This document shows positions 6,736 through 17,170 of a stretch of DNA of 37,814 bases, in pieces. This DNA is from Burkholderia sp. Ac-20379. Its GTDB lineage: Bacteria; Pseudomonadota; Gammaproteobacteria; Burkholderiales; Burkholderiaceae. Each line of letters opens with the position of its first letter. Within the stretch, counting starts at the first letter, position 1. Below the pieces are notes generated by a model. It was not told the origin of the DNA. It did not search any database and was given only the letters and a program-made list of their open reading frames with translations. A program made the translations under genes and the position numbers. The stretch spans positions 1-37,814 of the forward strand of contig NZ_JAAGPF010000036.1 of the NCBI RefSeq assembly GCF_017104645.1, read 5' to 3'.

Positions 6736-8631
6736 TCAATCGCGCGGCTTCATGCCCAGATGCTTGTCGAGGAACGCGATCATCGCCTCGTAGAACGCAT
6801 ATTGGTTCTCTTCGTTCGCGAAGCCGTGCCCCTCGTTCTCCTTGAGCATGTACTGCACCTCCACCCCGCGCGAGCGCAACGCCTCGACGATCTGGTCGCT
6901 CTCGGCCTGCTTCACGCGCGGGTCGTTCGCGCCCTGCGCGACGAACAGCGGCGTGACGATCCGGTCGGCGAAGAACAGCGGCGACGCGTCGTGCAGCGCG
7001 CGCTTGCCCTCCTCGGTGGTGGGGTTGCCGATCTGCTCGTACATCATGTCGAGCAGCGGCTTCCAGTAAGGCGGCATCGATTCGAGCAGCGTGAACAGGT
7101 TCGACACGCCCACGTAATCGATCGCGGCCGCGTAGCGCTCGGGCGTGAACGTCACGCCAGCCAGCGTGGCGTAGCCGCCGTAGCTCGCACCGTAGATCGC
7201 GACGCGCTTCGGATCGGCCACGCCCTGCCCGATCAGCCAATCCACGCCGTCGTCGATGTCGTTCTGCATGGTGCGGCCCCACTGCCCGAAGCTCGCCTCC
7301 CAGAACGCCCGACCATACCCCACCGAGCCGCGGAAATTCATCTGCAGCACCGCGTAGCCGTGATTGGCCAGCATCTGCACCTCGGGGTTGAAGCCCCAGT
7401 GATCGCGCGCCCACGGGCCGCCGTGCGGATTGACGATCAGCGGCAGGTTCGCGGCCTTCGCCGCGCCGTCGCCGTCGAGCGAAAAGCCGGCCGGCAGCGT
7501 CAGGTAGCCGCGAATGCGCAGGCCGTCGCGCGACGTGTATTCGATCGGCTGCATCGGCGCCATGTCCTCCGGCGCGAGCCAGGGCGTCAGCGCTTCGAAC
7601 TGGGTCAGCTCGCGGGTGGCCACGTCGTACAGCCACACGGCGCCGGGCGAGCGATCCCACGCGTTGCGCACGATCATCCGCGATTCGTCGCGCGTGATGC
7701 TGGCGATGCTCGATTCGCCGCCGGGCAGGCGCGCGTCGAGATCGGCGTGAATGTTGCCGATGTGCGCGTCGAGGTGATGCGCGCGCACCTTGTCGTCCTC
7801 GTACCAGATGGTGGTCAGCACGCGCCGCGTGTGCGAATGGCCGAGGCCGGCCACGTCCACTTCGTCGTGCTCGAACAGCAGCGTGCCTTCGAGCGCCGTG
7901 GCCGGGTCGAACTCGAAGATCGCCATGCGGTCGCGGCCGCGGTTCGACGCCACATACAGCTTGCGGTCGTCGAACGTGAACAGCAGCGGCGAGAGCGTCT
8001 CGCGGAAATCGGTGGTGACGAGCGGGCGGAACGCGTCGGCCTCGTCGTCGCGATACAGCAGCGTTTGCGTCACGCCGTCGCCGGCCACGGCCACGCGCAG
8101 GCGGCCCATGTGGTCGGTCATCCAGCCGAGGATGTTGCCGGGGTTCTCGGCGATCACGGTTTCCTCGCCGCTCGCCACGTCCACGCGCACCACGTCGAAC
8201 ACGGTCGCGTCGCGGCGGTTGTGCGAGATCAGCACGAAGCGGTCGTCGTCGATCAGGCTGTCGACGATGCCGGCGCGCACGGTTTCGTAAGGCGTGAGGT
8301 CGACGATCGCGCTGCCGTCGATCGGCACGGACAGCACGTGGTAATTCTCGTCGCCGCCGAAATCCTTGACGAACAGCACGCGGTCGTTGCCCTTCCAGAA
8401 GTAACCGCCGATGTCGCGCGCCGATTCGCTGGTCAGCGCGCGGGCCTCGCCGAGCGGGCGGCCCTTGTCGTCGATCGCCTGCACGAACACGTTCAGGCGG
8501 CCGTGGTGACGCGCGAGGAAGCTCAGGTGACGGCCATCCGGCGACAGTTGGAAGGCGGTGCGTTCCGGGCGGCGGAAGAAATCGCGGACGGCGTGGCGCT
8601 TGACGATGGCGTGCTGCGGGGATCCCTGCAT
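6736..8631 (-). CDS. S9-family (prolyl oligopeptidase-type) serine peptidase
   Basis: This 631-residue protein has an N-terminal beta-propeller region (about 1-370, with repeated FQLSPDGRHLSFLA-like blades) and a C-terminal alpha/beta-hydrolase domain. The nucleophile Ser483 lies in GASYGGYA, Asp570 in GANDPRV and His602 in EGHGFANEE, so the triad is complete. NPHGGPWARD near 401-410 supplies the oxyanion region. This arrangement is typical of the acylaminoacyl-peptidase/DPP-like S9C group, which trims short peptides. No signal peptide is visible, so a cytoplasmic site is likely. The start at 8631 is supported by AGGAGAA six bases upstream. It lies 120 bp downstream of a LysR gene on the same strand and ends at a strong terminator. 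Its substrate is not evident. Confidence 0.93.
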   Translation of the reverse strand: MQGSPQHAIVKRHAVRDFFRRPERTAFQLSPDGRHLSFLARHHGRLNVFVQAIDDKGRPLGEARALTSESARDIGGYFWKGNDRVLFVKDFGGDENYHVLSVPIDGSAIVDLTPYETVRAGIVDSLIDDDRFVLISHNRRDATVFDVVRVDVASGEETVIAENPGNILGWMTDHMGRLRVAVAGDGVTQTLLYRDDEADAFRPLVTTDFRETLSPLLFTFDDRKLYVASNRGRDRMAIFEFDPATALEGTLLFEHDEVDVAGLGHSHTRRVLTTIWYEDDKVRAHHLDAHIGNIHADLDARLPGGESSIASITRDESRMIVRNAWDRSPGAVWLYDVATRELTQFEALTPWLAPEDMAPMQPIEYTSRDGLRIRGYLTLPAGFSLDGDGAAKAANLPLIVNPHGGPWARDHWGFNPEVQMLANHGYAVLQMNFRGSVGYGRAFWEASFGQWGRTMQNDIDDGVDWLIGQGVADPKRVAIYGASYGGYATLAGVTFTPERYAAAIDYVGVSNLFTLLESMPPYWKPLLDMMYEQIGNPTTEEGKRALHDASPLFFADRIVTPLFVAQGANDPRVKQAESDQIVEALRSRGVEVQYMLKENEGHGFANEENQYAFYEAMIAFLDKHLGMKPRD

Positions 8632-8751
8632 GAATTCTCCTGTTCCGGTGATGCCCGAGGCGCGGTGCGCGCCTCGCTCGCGGGCGGATCGGACATTCTA
8701 GCCTCGCACGCGCAAACGGATCGTCAGGCGCCCGCGCGAGGCGGCGCGCGC

Positions 8752-9672
8752 CTAGCGGCCGCTGGCGCCGAGCCGCTCGCGCAACGTCGCCAGCGCGCGC
8801 TGCATTCGGCTCGACAGCCCCCATTCGGCGCGATGGATCAGCCACAGCGTGTCGAGCACCGCGGCGCCGCATTCGATCACGGCGATCGCGTCCTGGCGCG
8901 CGAACGCCTGCCGCGCATAGCGCGGGATCACCGTGAAGCCGAGCCCGCGCGACACCGGCTCGAGGATCAGCGCCACCTGGTTGGTGAACGCGCGGCGCGG
9001 CAGCCCGCGCACGCCGGGGTTGTCGGGAAAGCGCCGGCTCAGCAGGCGGCTGGCCATCGCCAGCCCGTCGGGGTGATCGACGAAGCCGAGCCGTTCGAGA
9101 TCGGGCCAGCCGTGCACGTATTCGCCCGCCGGCACCACCAGCTCCAGCGGCTCCTCGGCGAACCGGCTCGCGGCGAGCCGCTCGTCGTCGGGCTTGAGCG
9201 TGACGAAACCCACTTCGTAGAGATTCGACAGCACCGCGTCGAGCACCTCGCGATCGGGCGCGAAGCGGTGCCGCACCACGAGGCCCGGCGTCTGCAACTG
9301 CATGTCGAGCAGCCAGGGCGCCATCGCGAGGCCGATGCTGCCGGGCGTGATCAGGCTGATTTCGCCGCAATCGTCGTCGGCTTCGGCCAGCCGGCCGCGC
9401 AGGCGGCGGTCGGCGCGCGCGAGTTCGGCGCAGTAATCGAGCACGATGCGGCCGGTGGGCGTGATGTCGATGCCGCGCGGGCGGCGGATCACCAGCAGGC
9501 CGAGCTGATCCTCGAGATGACGCAGATGCTGGCTGACGGCCGCCTGCGTGAGGCCGAGCCGCTCGGCCGCACGCGTGAAGTTGCCGGTTTCGACCAGCAT
9601 CTCGAACGTGCGCAGCCATTGGGGATTGAGCAGCGTGGTGCCGGCGATGATGCCGGCCGGCGACGTGGTCAT
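8752..9672 (-). CDS. LysR-family transcriptional regulator
   Basis: The product is 306 residues. The helix-turn-helix (about residues 15-75) reads NPQWLRTFEMLVETGNFTRAAERLG, followed by TQAAVSQHLRHLEDQLGLLVI; the remainder is an effector-binding domain beginning near ISLITPGSIGLAMAPWLL. It follows the arabinose ABC permease gene on the same strand after 66 bp and precedes the S9 peptidase. With no divergent partner its target cannot be deduced from position. It could be an extra gene at the end of the arabinose operon or a regulator of the peptidase. The C-terminal half has a VSRGLGFTVIPRYA segment commonly seen in amino-acid-responsive members, but this is not diagnostic. Confidence 0.88.
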   Translation of the reverse strand: MTTSPAGIIAGTTLLNPQWLRTFEMLVETGNFTRAAERLGLTQAAVSQHLRHLEDQLGLLVIRRPRGIDITPTGRIVLDYCAELARADRRLRGRLAEADDDCGEISLITPGSIGLAMAPWLLDMQLQTPGLVVRHRFAPDREVLDAVLSNLYEVGFVTLKPDDERLAASRFAEEPLELVVPAGEYVHGWPDLERLGFVDHPDGLAMASRLLSRRFPDNPGVRGLPRRAFTNQVALILEPVSRGLGFTVIPRYARQAFARQDAIAVIECGAAVLDTLWLIHRAEWGLSSRMQRALATLRERLGASGR

Positions 9673-9738
9673 GACGGGGCGCTGGGCAGGAAACGGGAGC
9701 GGCCGAGTGTAGCAGGTGCGCCCGCGCCCGGCACGGCC

Positions 9739-10746
9739 TCACACCGCCCGCTTGCTGCGCCGGAACTGGTCGAACAGCACGGCCAGCAGCAGGATGCCGC
9801 CGCGGATCAGGTACTGATAGAACGTCGGCACGTTCATCAGGCTCATCGCGTCCTGCACCGCGCCCATGATCAGCACGCCCACCAGCACGCCGGCGATGGT
9901 GGCCACGCCGCCCGTCAGCGACACGCCGCCCAGCACGCAGGCCGAAATCACGCCCAATTCCAGGCCGACCGAGGTTTTCGGATCGCCGAGGCTCATCCGC
10001 GAGGCCAGCATCACGCCGGCGAAGCCCGTCACGAGCCCCTGCAGCACGAACACGGCGATCTTGATGCGCGTGACCGGCAGGCCCGCGAGCAGCGCCGCCT
10101 CGCTGTTGCCGCCCACCGCCAGCACGTTCTTGCCGAACACCGTTTTCTTGAGCAGGAAGCCGAACAGCACGAAGCCGACGATGTTGCTCCAGATCGGATA
10201 CGAAATGCCGAGGAACGCGCCGCCGCCCAGCGCGAAGAAGCGCTCCTCGGAGATCATCACCGCATCGCCGTTCGAGGTCAGGAACGCCAGCCCGCGCACC
10301 GCCTCCATCATCGCCAGCGTGGCGATCAGCGAATTGATGCGGAACCGCGCGATCAGCACGCCGTTCACGAGGCCGACCGCGCCGCCGGCCAGGATGCCGG
10401 CCGCCACGCCGATCAGCACGCTGTGCGTGGCGGTGATCACGGTGGAGGCCACCACGCCCGAGAACGCCACGATCGAGGCGACCGACAGGTCCACCTCGCC
10501 GAGCGCCAGCACGAACATCATGGTCACGGAGATCGAGCCGATCAGCGTGACCGACAGCAGCAGGCCCTGGATGTTGCGGACCGTCAGGAAGTCGGGCACC
10601 GTCGCGGACAGCACCGCGAACAGCACGACGAACACCACCACGATGCCCGACTTGTTGATCATGTCCCAGGCGCGCGCCCGCGAGGGCGTGATGGGGGCGG
10701 CGGCGTCGTTGAGGCCGGGGGTGCTTTTCTGCATGGCTCGGTTCAT
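9739..10746 (-). CDS. araH: L-arabinose ABC transporter permease
   Basis: This 335-residue, highly hydrophobic protein of the ribose/arabinose permease family (BPD_transp_2) has about ten membrane segments. The family loop EVDLSVASIVAFSGV, the FRINSLIATLAMM segment and the C-terminal GVLIMGAVQDAMSLMNVPTFYQ, then LIRGGILLLAVLFDQ, match AraH-type permeases. It forms the channel of an importer with AraG and AraF encoded just upstream. The ATG at 10746 has a GACGAGAG-like site; an internal ATG at 10734 is a possible alternative. It is the last recognisable gene of the arabinose operon. Naming as AraH rather than a generic ribose-type permease depends on the operon context and the adjacent AraF. 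Confidence 0.9.
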   Translation of the reverse strand: MNRAMQKSTPGLNDAAAPITPSRARAWDMINKSGIVVVFVVLFAVLSATVPDFLTVRNIQGLLLSVTLIGSISVTMMFVLALGEVDLSVASIVAFSGVVASTVITATHSVLIGVAAGILAGGAVGLVNGVLIARFRINSLIATLAMMEAVRGLAFLTSNGDAVMISEERFFALGGGAFLGISYPIWSNIVGFVLFGFLLKKTVFGKNVLAVGGNSEAALLAGLPVTRIKIAVFVLQGLVTGFAGVMLASRMSLGDPKTSVGLELGVISACVLGGVSLTGGVATIAGVLVGVLIMGAVQDAMSLMNVPTFYQYLIRGGILLLAVLFDQFRRSKRAV

Positions 10747-10808
10747 CTCTCGTCCATCGGTTCGGCCGGGCGGCGCGGCGCGCTCTGGCGCGGGCCGCCG
10801 CCCGGAAT

Positions 10809-12347
10809 TCAGCGCGGCAGCGCCAGCTTGATCAGTTCGTCGGGCGAGGCGTCGGCTTTCGCCACCACCCCGGCGATGCGCCCTTCGCGCATCACCACGA
10901 TGCGGTCGGCCACGCCGATCACCTCGGCCAGGTCGCTCGACACCATCAGCACCGCACGCCCCGCCTCCGCCAGCCCGTACAGCAGGTGGTAGATCTCGGC
11001 GCGCGCGCCCACGTCGATGCCGCGCGTGGGCTCGTCCATCAGAAACACCTCGATCTGCTCGGCCAGCCAGCGCGACAGGATCACCTTCTGCTGATTGCCG
11101 CCCGACAGCGTGCCGATCGCGGTGTCGCCGTTGCGCGTCTTGATCGCCAGTTTCTGGATGTAGTCGTGCGCCAGCGCGCGCTCGCGCTTCTCGTCGAGCA
11201 GGAAGCGCGCCGGGCTGAAATGGCGGCGCGCGCTGATGTTGAGGTTGTCGGCCACCGACGCGATCGCGACGATGCCCTCCTGCTTGCGATCCTCGGGGCA
11301 CAGCGCCACGCCGGCGCGCACCGCGTCGCGCGGGCTGGCGAACCGCACCGGCTTGCCGGCCAGCTCCACGTGGCCGGCGCTGGCGCGCACCGCGCCGTAG
11401 ATCAGCTTCATCAGCTCGGAGCGGCCCGCGCCCACCAGCCCGAAGAAGCCGACGATCTCGCCGCGCCGCGCCGCGAACGACACCGGCTCGGCCAGCCCCG
11501 GCCCCATCAAGCCCTTCGCCTCGATCAGCACGTCGCCCGCCGCGCGCGGCCGGTAGCCGTAGACGTCGGCGATCGAGCGCCCGACCATCGCCGAAATCAG
11601 CCGGTTGCGATCGAGTTCGGCCACCGATTCGAACGTCTCGATGCGCTTGCCGTCGCGAAACACCGTGACGCGGTCGCACAGCGCATACACCTCGTCCATG
11701 CGGTGCGTGACGTAGATGATCGCGCGGCCCTCGGCGCGCAGCGCGCGGATGATCCGGAACAGGCTCTCCGTCTCGCGCGCCGACAGCGAGCTGGTGGGCT
11801 CGTCGAACGCGATCACGCGCGCGTCGCGCATCAGCGCCTTGCCGATCTCGATCATCTGGCGCTGCCCGATCGACAGCGCCTTGACCGGCGTGCGCGGGTC
11901 GATCCGCTCGCCGAGCCGCTGCAATTCGGCCATCGCGCGGCTCACCAGCGTGCGCTCGTCGAGCACGCCGAAGCGGTTCGGCAACTGGCCGAGCATCAGG
12001 TTGTCGGCCACCGTCAGCTCGGGCACCAGATGCAGCTCCTGGTAGATGATCGCCACGCCCGCGTCGATCGCCGCGCGCGTGGTGGCGAAGCGCTGCTCGA
12101 CGCCGCCGAGCCGCAGGCTGCCCTCCTGCGGCTGGTTGACGCCCGACAGCACCTTGAGCAGCGTCGATTTGCCCGCGCCGTTCTCGCCCATCAGCCCGTG
12201 CACCTCGCCCGCGCGCACCGCCAGCGACACGCCGTCGAGCGCGCGCACGCCCGGAAAGCTCATGCTGACGCCGGCCAGTTCGAGATACGCGTCCACGGGT
12301 GCGTCGAGCGTGTCGACGGCCGTGCTTTCGTGAGTCGGATCGTTCAT
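10809..12347 (-). CDS. araG: L-arabinose ABC transporter ATP-binding protein, two fused ATPase domains
   Basis: This 512-residue tandem ATPase is of the sugar-importer type. The first domain has Walker [10 protein letters not shown] (residues 54-62), signature LSIGQRQ (158-164) and Walker [13 protein letters not shown]. The second has the degenerate P-loop [18 protein letters not shown], the signature [15 protein letters not shown] and Walker [14 protein letters not shown] degenerate second P-loop is normal for RbsA/AraG/MglA proteins. It energises uptake through the AraH permease; the sugar is delivered by AraF. It sits between araF (31 bp gap) and araH (62 bp gap) in one transcription unit. 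The assignment to arabinose rather than another pentose or hexose comes from the linked L-arabinose oxidation enzymes. Confidence 0.92.
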   Translation of the reverse strand: MNDPTHESTAVDTLDAPVDAYLELAGVSMSFPGVRALDGVSLAVRAGEVHGLMGENGAGKSTLLKVLSGVNQPQEGSLRLGGVEQRFATTRAAIDAGVAIIYQELHLVPELTVADNLMLGQLPNRFGVLDERTLVSRAMAELQRLGERIDPRTPVKALSIGQRQMIEIGKALMRDARVIAFDEPTSSLSARETESLFRIIRALRAEGRAIIYVTHRMDEVYALCDRVTVFRDGKRIETFESVAELDRNRLISAMVGRSIADVYGYRPRAAGDVLIEAKGLMGPGLAEPVSFAARRGEIVGFFGLVGAGRSELMKLIYGAVRASAGHVELAGKPVRFASPRDAVRAGVALCPEDRKQEGIVAIASVADNLNISARRHFSPARFLLDEKRERALAHDYIQKLAIKTRNGDTAIGTLSGGNQQKVILSRWLAEQIEVFLMDEPTRGIDVGARAEIYHLLYGLAEAGRAVLMVSSDLAEVIGVADRIVVMREGRIAGVVAKADASPDELIKLALPR

Positions 12348-12378
12348 CGGATCGTGTCTCCCGCTGCGCCGTGCCGGC

Positions 12379-13425
12379 TCAGATGCCCAGCTCGGCGCGC
12401 ACCGCCTGCCAGTTCTCGCGCGTCATCAGCTTGCCCGTCGTCTGCGTGTCGGCCGGCGGCTGCTTGCCGGTGCGGATCCAGTCGATCAGGTTCTGCGCGC
12501 TATCCTTGCCGTGGTTGGTCGAGCTGACGGCGATCGTGCCGTAGAAGCCGGTGGGCTGCTTCTTCTGGAACTCGGCGAACGCCTCGCCCGCGCCGTTGAT
12601 GCCCACGCCGATCACGTCCGACGACGGCAGGTGCAACTGCTCGGTGGCGCGCACCGCGCCGAGCACGCTTTCCTCGTTCAGCGCGAAGATCACCCATTTC
12701 TTGATGGTCGGGTGCTGAGCCAGCACCGGCGAGGCTGCGTTGAAGCCGCCTTCGTCGTCGGTGGTTTTCTGCGGCGCGTCGAAGATGTTTTCCTTCTTGA
12801 AGCCGCTCGCCAGCAGCGATTGCGTGGCGCCGTCGGTGCGCAGCTTGGCGGTGGGCAGCTCGTAATCGGTGATGCGCAGCGCGCCCACTTCCTCGGGCTT
12901 CCAGCCGCGCTTCTTGATCTCGTCGCCGATCGCCTGGCCCACTTGATTGCCGATCTTGAACGCCGACATGCCGAGGTGCGGCACGCCCGCGAGCGGCTTG
13001 CCCGACGAATCCACCAGTTGATCGTCCACCGTCACGAACTTCATGTTGTAGTGCTTCGCGCGGGCCTGGATCGCCGGCCCGAGGCGCACGTCGGGCGCGC
13101 AGATCACGAAGCCCTGCGCGCCTTGCGCACCGAGGTTGTCGATCGCCGCCAGCACCTTCTCGCCGTCCGGCGTGCCGATGTTGACGACCGAGAAGTTCTC
13201 CTTCTTGCCGAGCGCGGTGGCGGCCTTCTGTTCGTTGATGAACCAGGCCTGCTCGGGCATCTTCACGAGGAAGCCGATCTTGGCGGGCGCGTCGGCCGAA
13301 GCCGGCAGCGCCGCGCCGAACGAGGCGAGGCACAGGCCGGCCAGCATGGCGCGGAGGGTCGCGCGGCGGGTGGCGGTCAATCGATTCAAGCGGTTCAAGC
13401 GGTTCAAGCGGGTCGGGCGGGTCAT
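12379..13425 (-). CDS. araF: L-arabinose-binding periplasmic protein
   Basis: This 348-residue substrate-binding protein has a signal peptide: a basic start, a hydrophobic stretch [18 protein letters not shown], and probable cleavage before DAPAKIGF near residue 45. The mature part has the periplasmic-binding fold with [36 protein letters not shown] and [14 protein letters not shown], all strongly reminiscent of E. coli-type AraF. It captures sugar in the periplasm for AraGH. The start at 13425 follows GGAG at 7-base spacing. Its N-terminus is odd: three tandem copies of a 9-bp unit encode an RLN repeat ahead of the signal sequence, lengthening the basic region. Confidence 0.92.
   Translation of the reverse strand: MTRPTRLNRLNRLNRLTATRRATLRAMLAGLCLASFGAALPASADAPAKIGFLVKMPEQAWFINEQKAATALGKKENFSVVNIGTPDGEKVLAAIDNLGAQGAQGFVICAPDVRLGPAIQARAKHYNMKFVTVDDQLVDSSGKPLAGVPHLGMSAFKIGNQVGQAIGDEIKKRGWKPEEVGALRITDYELPTAKLRTDGATQSLLASGFKKENIFDAPQKTTDDEGGFNAASPVLAQHPTIKKWVIFALNEESVLGAVRATEQLHLPSSDVIGVGINGAGEAFAEFQKKQPTGFYGTIAVSSTNHGKDSAQNLIDWIRTGKQPPADTQTTGKLMTRENWQAVRAELGI
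13382..13408. repeat. Three tandem 9-bp repeats in the araF signal-peptide region
   Basis: CGATTCAAG, CGGTTCAAG and CGGTTCAAG lie head to tail and in frame, coding the [11 protein letters not shown] stretch on the minus strand. A 9-bp in-frame tandem repeat can gain or lose copies by slippage without breaking the gene. Confidence 0.85.
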
Positions 13426-13492
13426 TCGGTGTCTCCTCTCTCTGTTGTCGGCGGTTGTGCCGGTAGGGTTCTCGTTATCGGATCCGTCTCGA

Positions 13493-15360
<1,868 letters not shown>

Positions 15361-15415
15361 GAGCGGAGTTCCTGCTTCAGGTTCGGGTTGGAATCGCGCG
15401 GCGGCATCGGCGTGC

Positions 15416-16810
15416 TCACGATTCGCGGGCAAGGGCCGCGTGGCCGCCATCCGCGCGCGGGCGCAGCGCGGCGCGCACCGCGAAAGCCGCCAGCACCGCG
15501 ATCAGCAGCGTCGCCGCGAGGAAATACAGGCCGGCCGCTAGGCTGCCGGTGGCGTTCTTGATCACGCCGACGCCCCACGGGCCGAAATAGCCGCCGAGGT
15601 TGGCCAGCGAGTTGATGGTGGCGATCCCCACCGCGGCGCGCGCGCCGCTCAGGAATTCGCCGGGCAAGGCCCACACCACCGCCTGGATCGAGTAGATCGA
15701 GAACGCGGTCAGGCTGATGAACAGCAGTTGCAGCACGGGCGCGCGGAACCAGGCGCTGGCCGCCATCGTCAGCGCGGCGAACGCCGACACGGCCACGATG
15801 TGCCAGTGCCGCTCGCGGCGGCGATCCGAGTGGCGCGGCACGATCAGCAGCCCCGCCACCGCGAACAGATACGGCACGGCTGACAGCAGGCCCGCCGTGG
15901 CGTCGCCCACGCCGAACGCCTTGATGATGGTGGGCAGCCACAGCGACAGCCCGTAGATGCAGAGCGGAAACGGCAGGAACAGCACGGCGAGCAGCAGCAC
16001 GCGCGGGTCCTTGAGCGCCGAGAACGGGCTGCCGTGCGACGCAGCCGCCTTGCCGCCGGCGCCGGGTTCGAGGCCGTAATCGCGGTGGTCGGCCGCCAGC
16101 GCGCGCTCGATCCAGCGGCGCTCGTCGTCGCCGAGCCAGCGCGCCTGGGCCGGCGAATCGGGCAGCAGGCGCAGCGTCGGCAGGCACAGCAGCACGGCCG
16201 GCAGCCCGCTCAGCACGAACAGCGCCTGCCAGTTGGCGAGGCCGAGAAAACCGTGCGTCTCCAGCAGCGCGCCGGCCAGCGGCCCGGTGACGATGCCCGC
16301 GATCGGCTGCGCCAGCACCAGCAGGCCGATCACGCGGGCGCGATGGCGCATCGGGAACCACTGCGTGAGGAAATAAAGAATGCCGGGATACAGCCCCGCC
16401 TCGGCCGCGCCGAGCAGGAAGCGCAGCAGGTAGAAGCTGCGCGGGCCGCTGACGAACGCCATCGCCATCGTGATCGCGCCCCAGGTGAACAGGATGCGCG
16501 CGAACCAGACGCGTGCGCCGAAGCGCGTCAGCGCCAGGTTGCTCGGCACCTCGCACAGAAAGTAGCCGACGAAGAACAGCCCCGCGCCGAGCCCGTAGGC
16601 GGCGTCGCTCAGGCCGATCGCGGCGTTCATGTGCAGCTTCGCGAACCCCACCACGGTGCGGTCGACATAGGCCACCACGTAGATCAGCGCGAGGAACGGC
16701 ACGAGCCGGCGCGCGATATGGCCGACGATGCGGGTTGCCTCGCCGTCGGCCGCCGGATCTTCCGCGTGCGGGCCGGCCTCGCCGGGGCGCACTGCCTGCG
16801 AATTGCTCAT
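15416..16810 (-). CDS. MFS transporter (ACS family) within the arabinose operon
   Basis: This 464-residue, 12-segment permease of the anion:cation symporter/phthalate-permease group carries VVAYVDRTVVGFAKLHM in the first segment, GYFLCEVPSNLALTRFGARVW in segment 2, GAAEAGLYPGILYFLTQWFP and, near the end, SLANLGGYFGPWGVGVIKN. The ATG at 16810 is preceded by a strong GGAAGGAG. The gene lies between the arabonate dehydratase and the keto-deoxy-arabonate dehydratase, so it may carry L-arabonate or a related sugar acid, giving the operon a second entry point besides the ABC sugar importer. The frame extends upstream through a repeat region to 17101, but that part has no homology-like character. 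Confidence 0.9.
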   Translation of the reverse strand: MSNSQAVRPGEAGPHAEDPAADGEATRIVGHIARRLVPFLALIYVVAYVDRTVVGFAKLHMNAAIGLSDAAYGLGAGLFFVGYFLCEVPSNLALTRFGARVWFARILFTWGAITMAMAFVSGPRSFYLLRFLLGAAEAGLYPGILYFLTQWFPMRHRARVIGLLVLAQPIAGIVTGPLAGALLETHGFLGLANWQALFVLSGLPAVLLCLPTLRLLPDSPAQARWLGDDERRWIERALAADHRDYGLEPGAGGKAAASHGSPFSALKDPRVLLLAVLFLPFPLCIYGLSLWLPTIIKAFGVGDATAGLLSAVPYLFAVAGLLIVPRHSDRRRERHWHIVAVSAFAALTMAASAWFRAPVLQLLFISLTAFSIYSIQAVVWALPGEFLSGARAAVGIATINSLANLGGYFGPWGVGVIKNATGSLAAGLYFLAATLLIAVLAAFAVRAALRPRADGGHAALARES

Positions 16811-17170
16811 TGCGTCTCCTTCCACCATGTCACTGGCCCGCGTCGCGTCGTGCGCGCGGATCTCGTCGGGCGCCGATCGGCGGCGCCTGCCGCTCCCGGC
16901 TCTGGCCTTCGTGCGGCCGGTTGTCCGGCCGTCGATGCTGTTTTGTGGTGCTGCTGTGTTCTTTATGCGGCCTGCTGGGCTGTGGTTTCGCGATGTCCTG
17001 CTTTCTCGTGCCGCCCTGCTTTCTCGTGCCGCCCTGCCTTCTCGTGCCGCCCTGCCTTCTCGCGCCGCCCTGCCTTCTCGCACCGCCCGGCTTCTTATCA
17101 CCGTCCCGCCCTCGCATGCCGTCCAGCGTCCACGCGCCAGCCGTTCCGGCCCGCGCGCGCCGCCGTCACG
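16811..17170. other. 360-bp gap in the arabinose operon, largely repetitive
   Basis: This stretch separates the dehydratase stop from the MFS start. It contains an 18-bp tandem array (16997-17086) and little else recognisable. Reading frames cross it on both strands because the 18-bp unit keeps phase, giving artificial Arg/Gly- or Pro/Leu/Cys-rich peptides. A minus-strand frame at 16830-17117 is one of these and is not called. No clear promoter or T-rich terminator was found. Confidence 0.6.
16997..17086. repeat. 18-bp tandem repeat (minisatellite), five copies
   Basis: The unit CCTGCTTTCTCGTGCCGC and close variants occurs five times head to tail (16997, 17015, 17033, 17051, 17069). Later copies differ by one to three bases (CCTGCC start; CGC or CAC in the middle), and a sixth copy at 17087-17104 is strongly diverged. 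It is intergenic, inside an operon. Confidence 0.92.

Noticed and set aside
6611-9742. A 1043-codon minus-strand open frame
   Set aside because: It runs in another frame of the same strand as the peptidase and LysR genes and is a low-complexity Arg/Ala-rich shadow.
6685-10992. A 1435-codon plus-strand open frame
   Set aside because: It is antisense to the S9 peptidase, a LysR gene and araH, all with clear motifs. Its His/Arg/Ala-rich translation is the usual antisense artefact of GC-rich codon bias.
16997-17086. CRISPR-like array
   Set aside because: The units are contiguous 18-bp copies without unique spacers, and no cas genes are present.
16830-17117. A small Arg/Gly-rich ORF through the tandem repeat
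   Set aside because: The peptide is simply the 18-bp repeat translated (RRQGGT units). All frames through the array are open, and there is no ribosome site.
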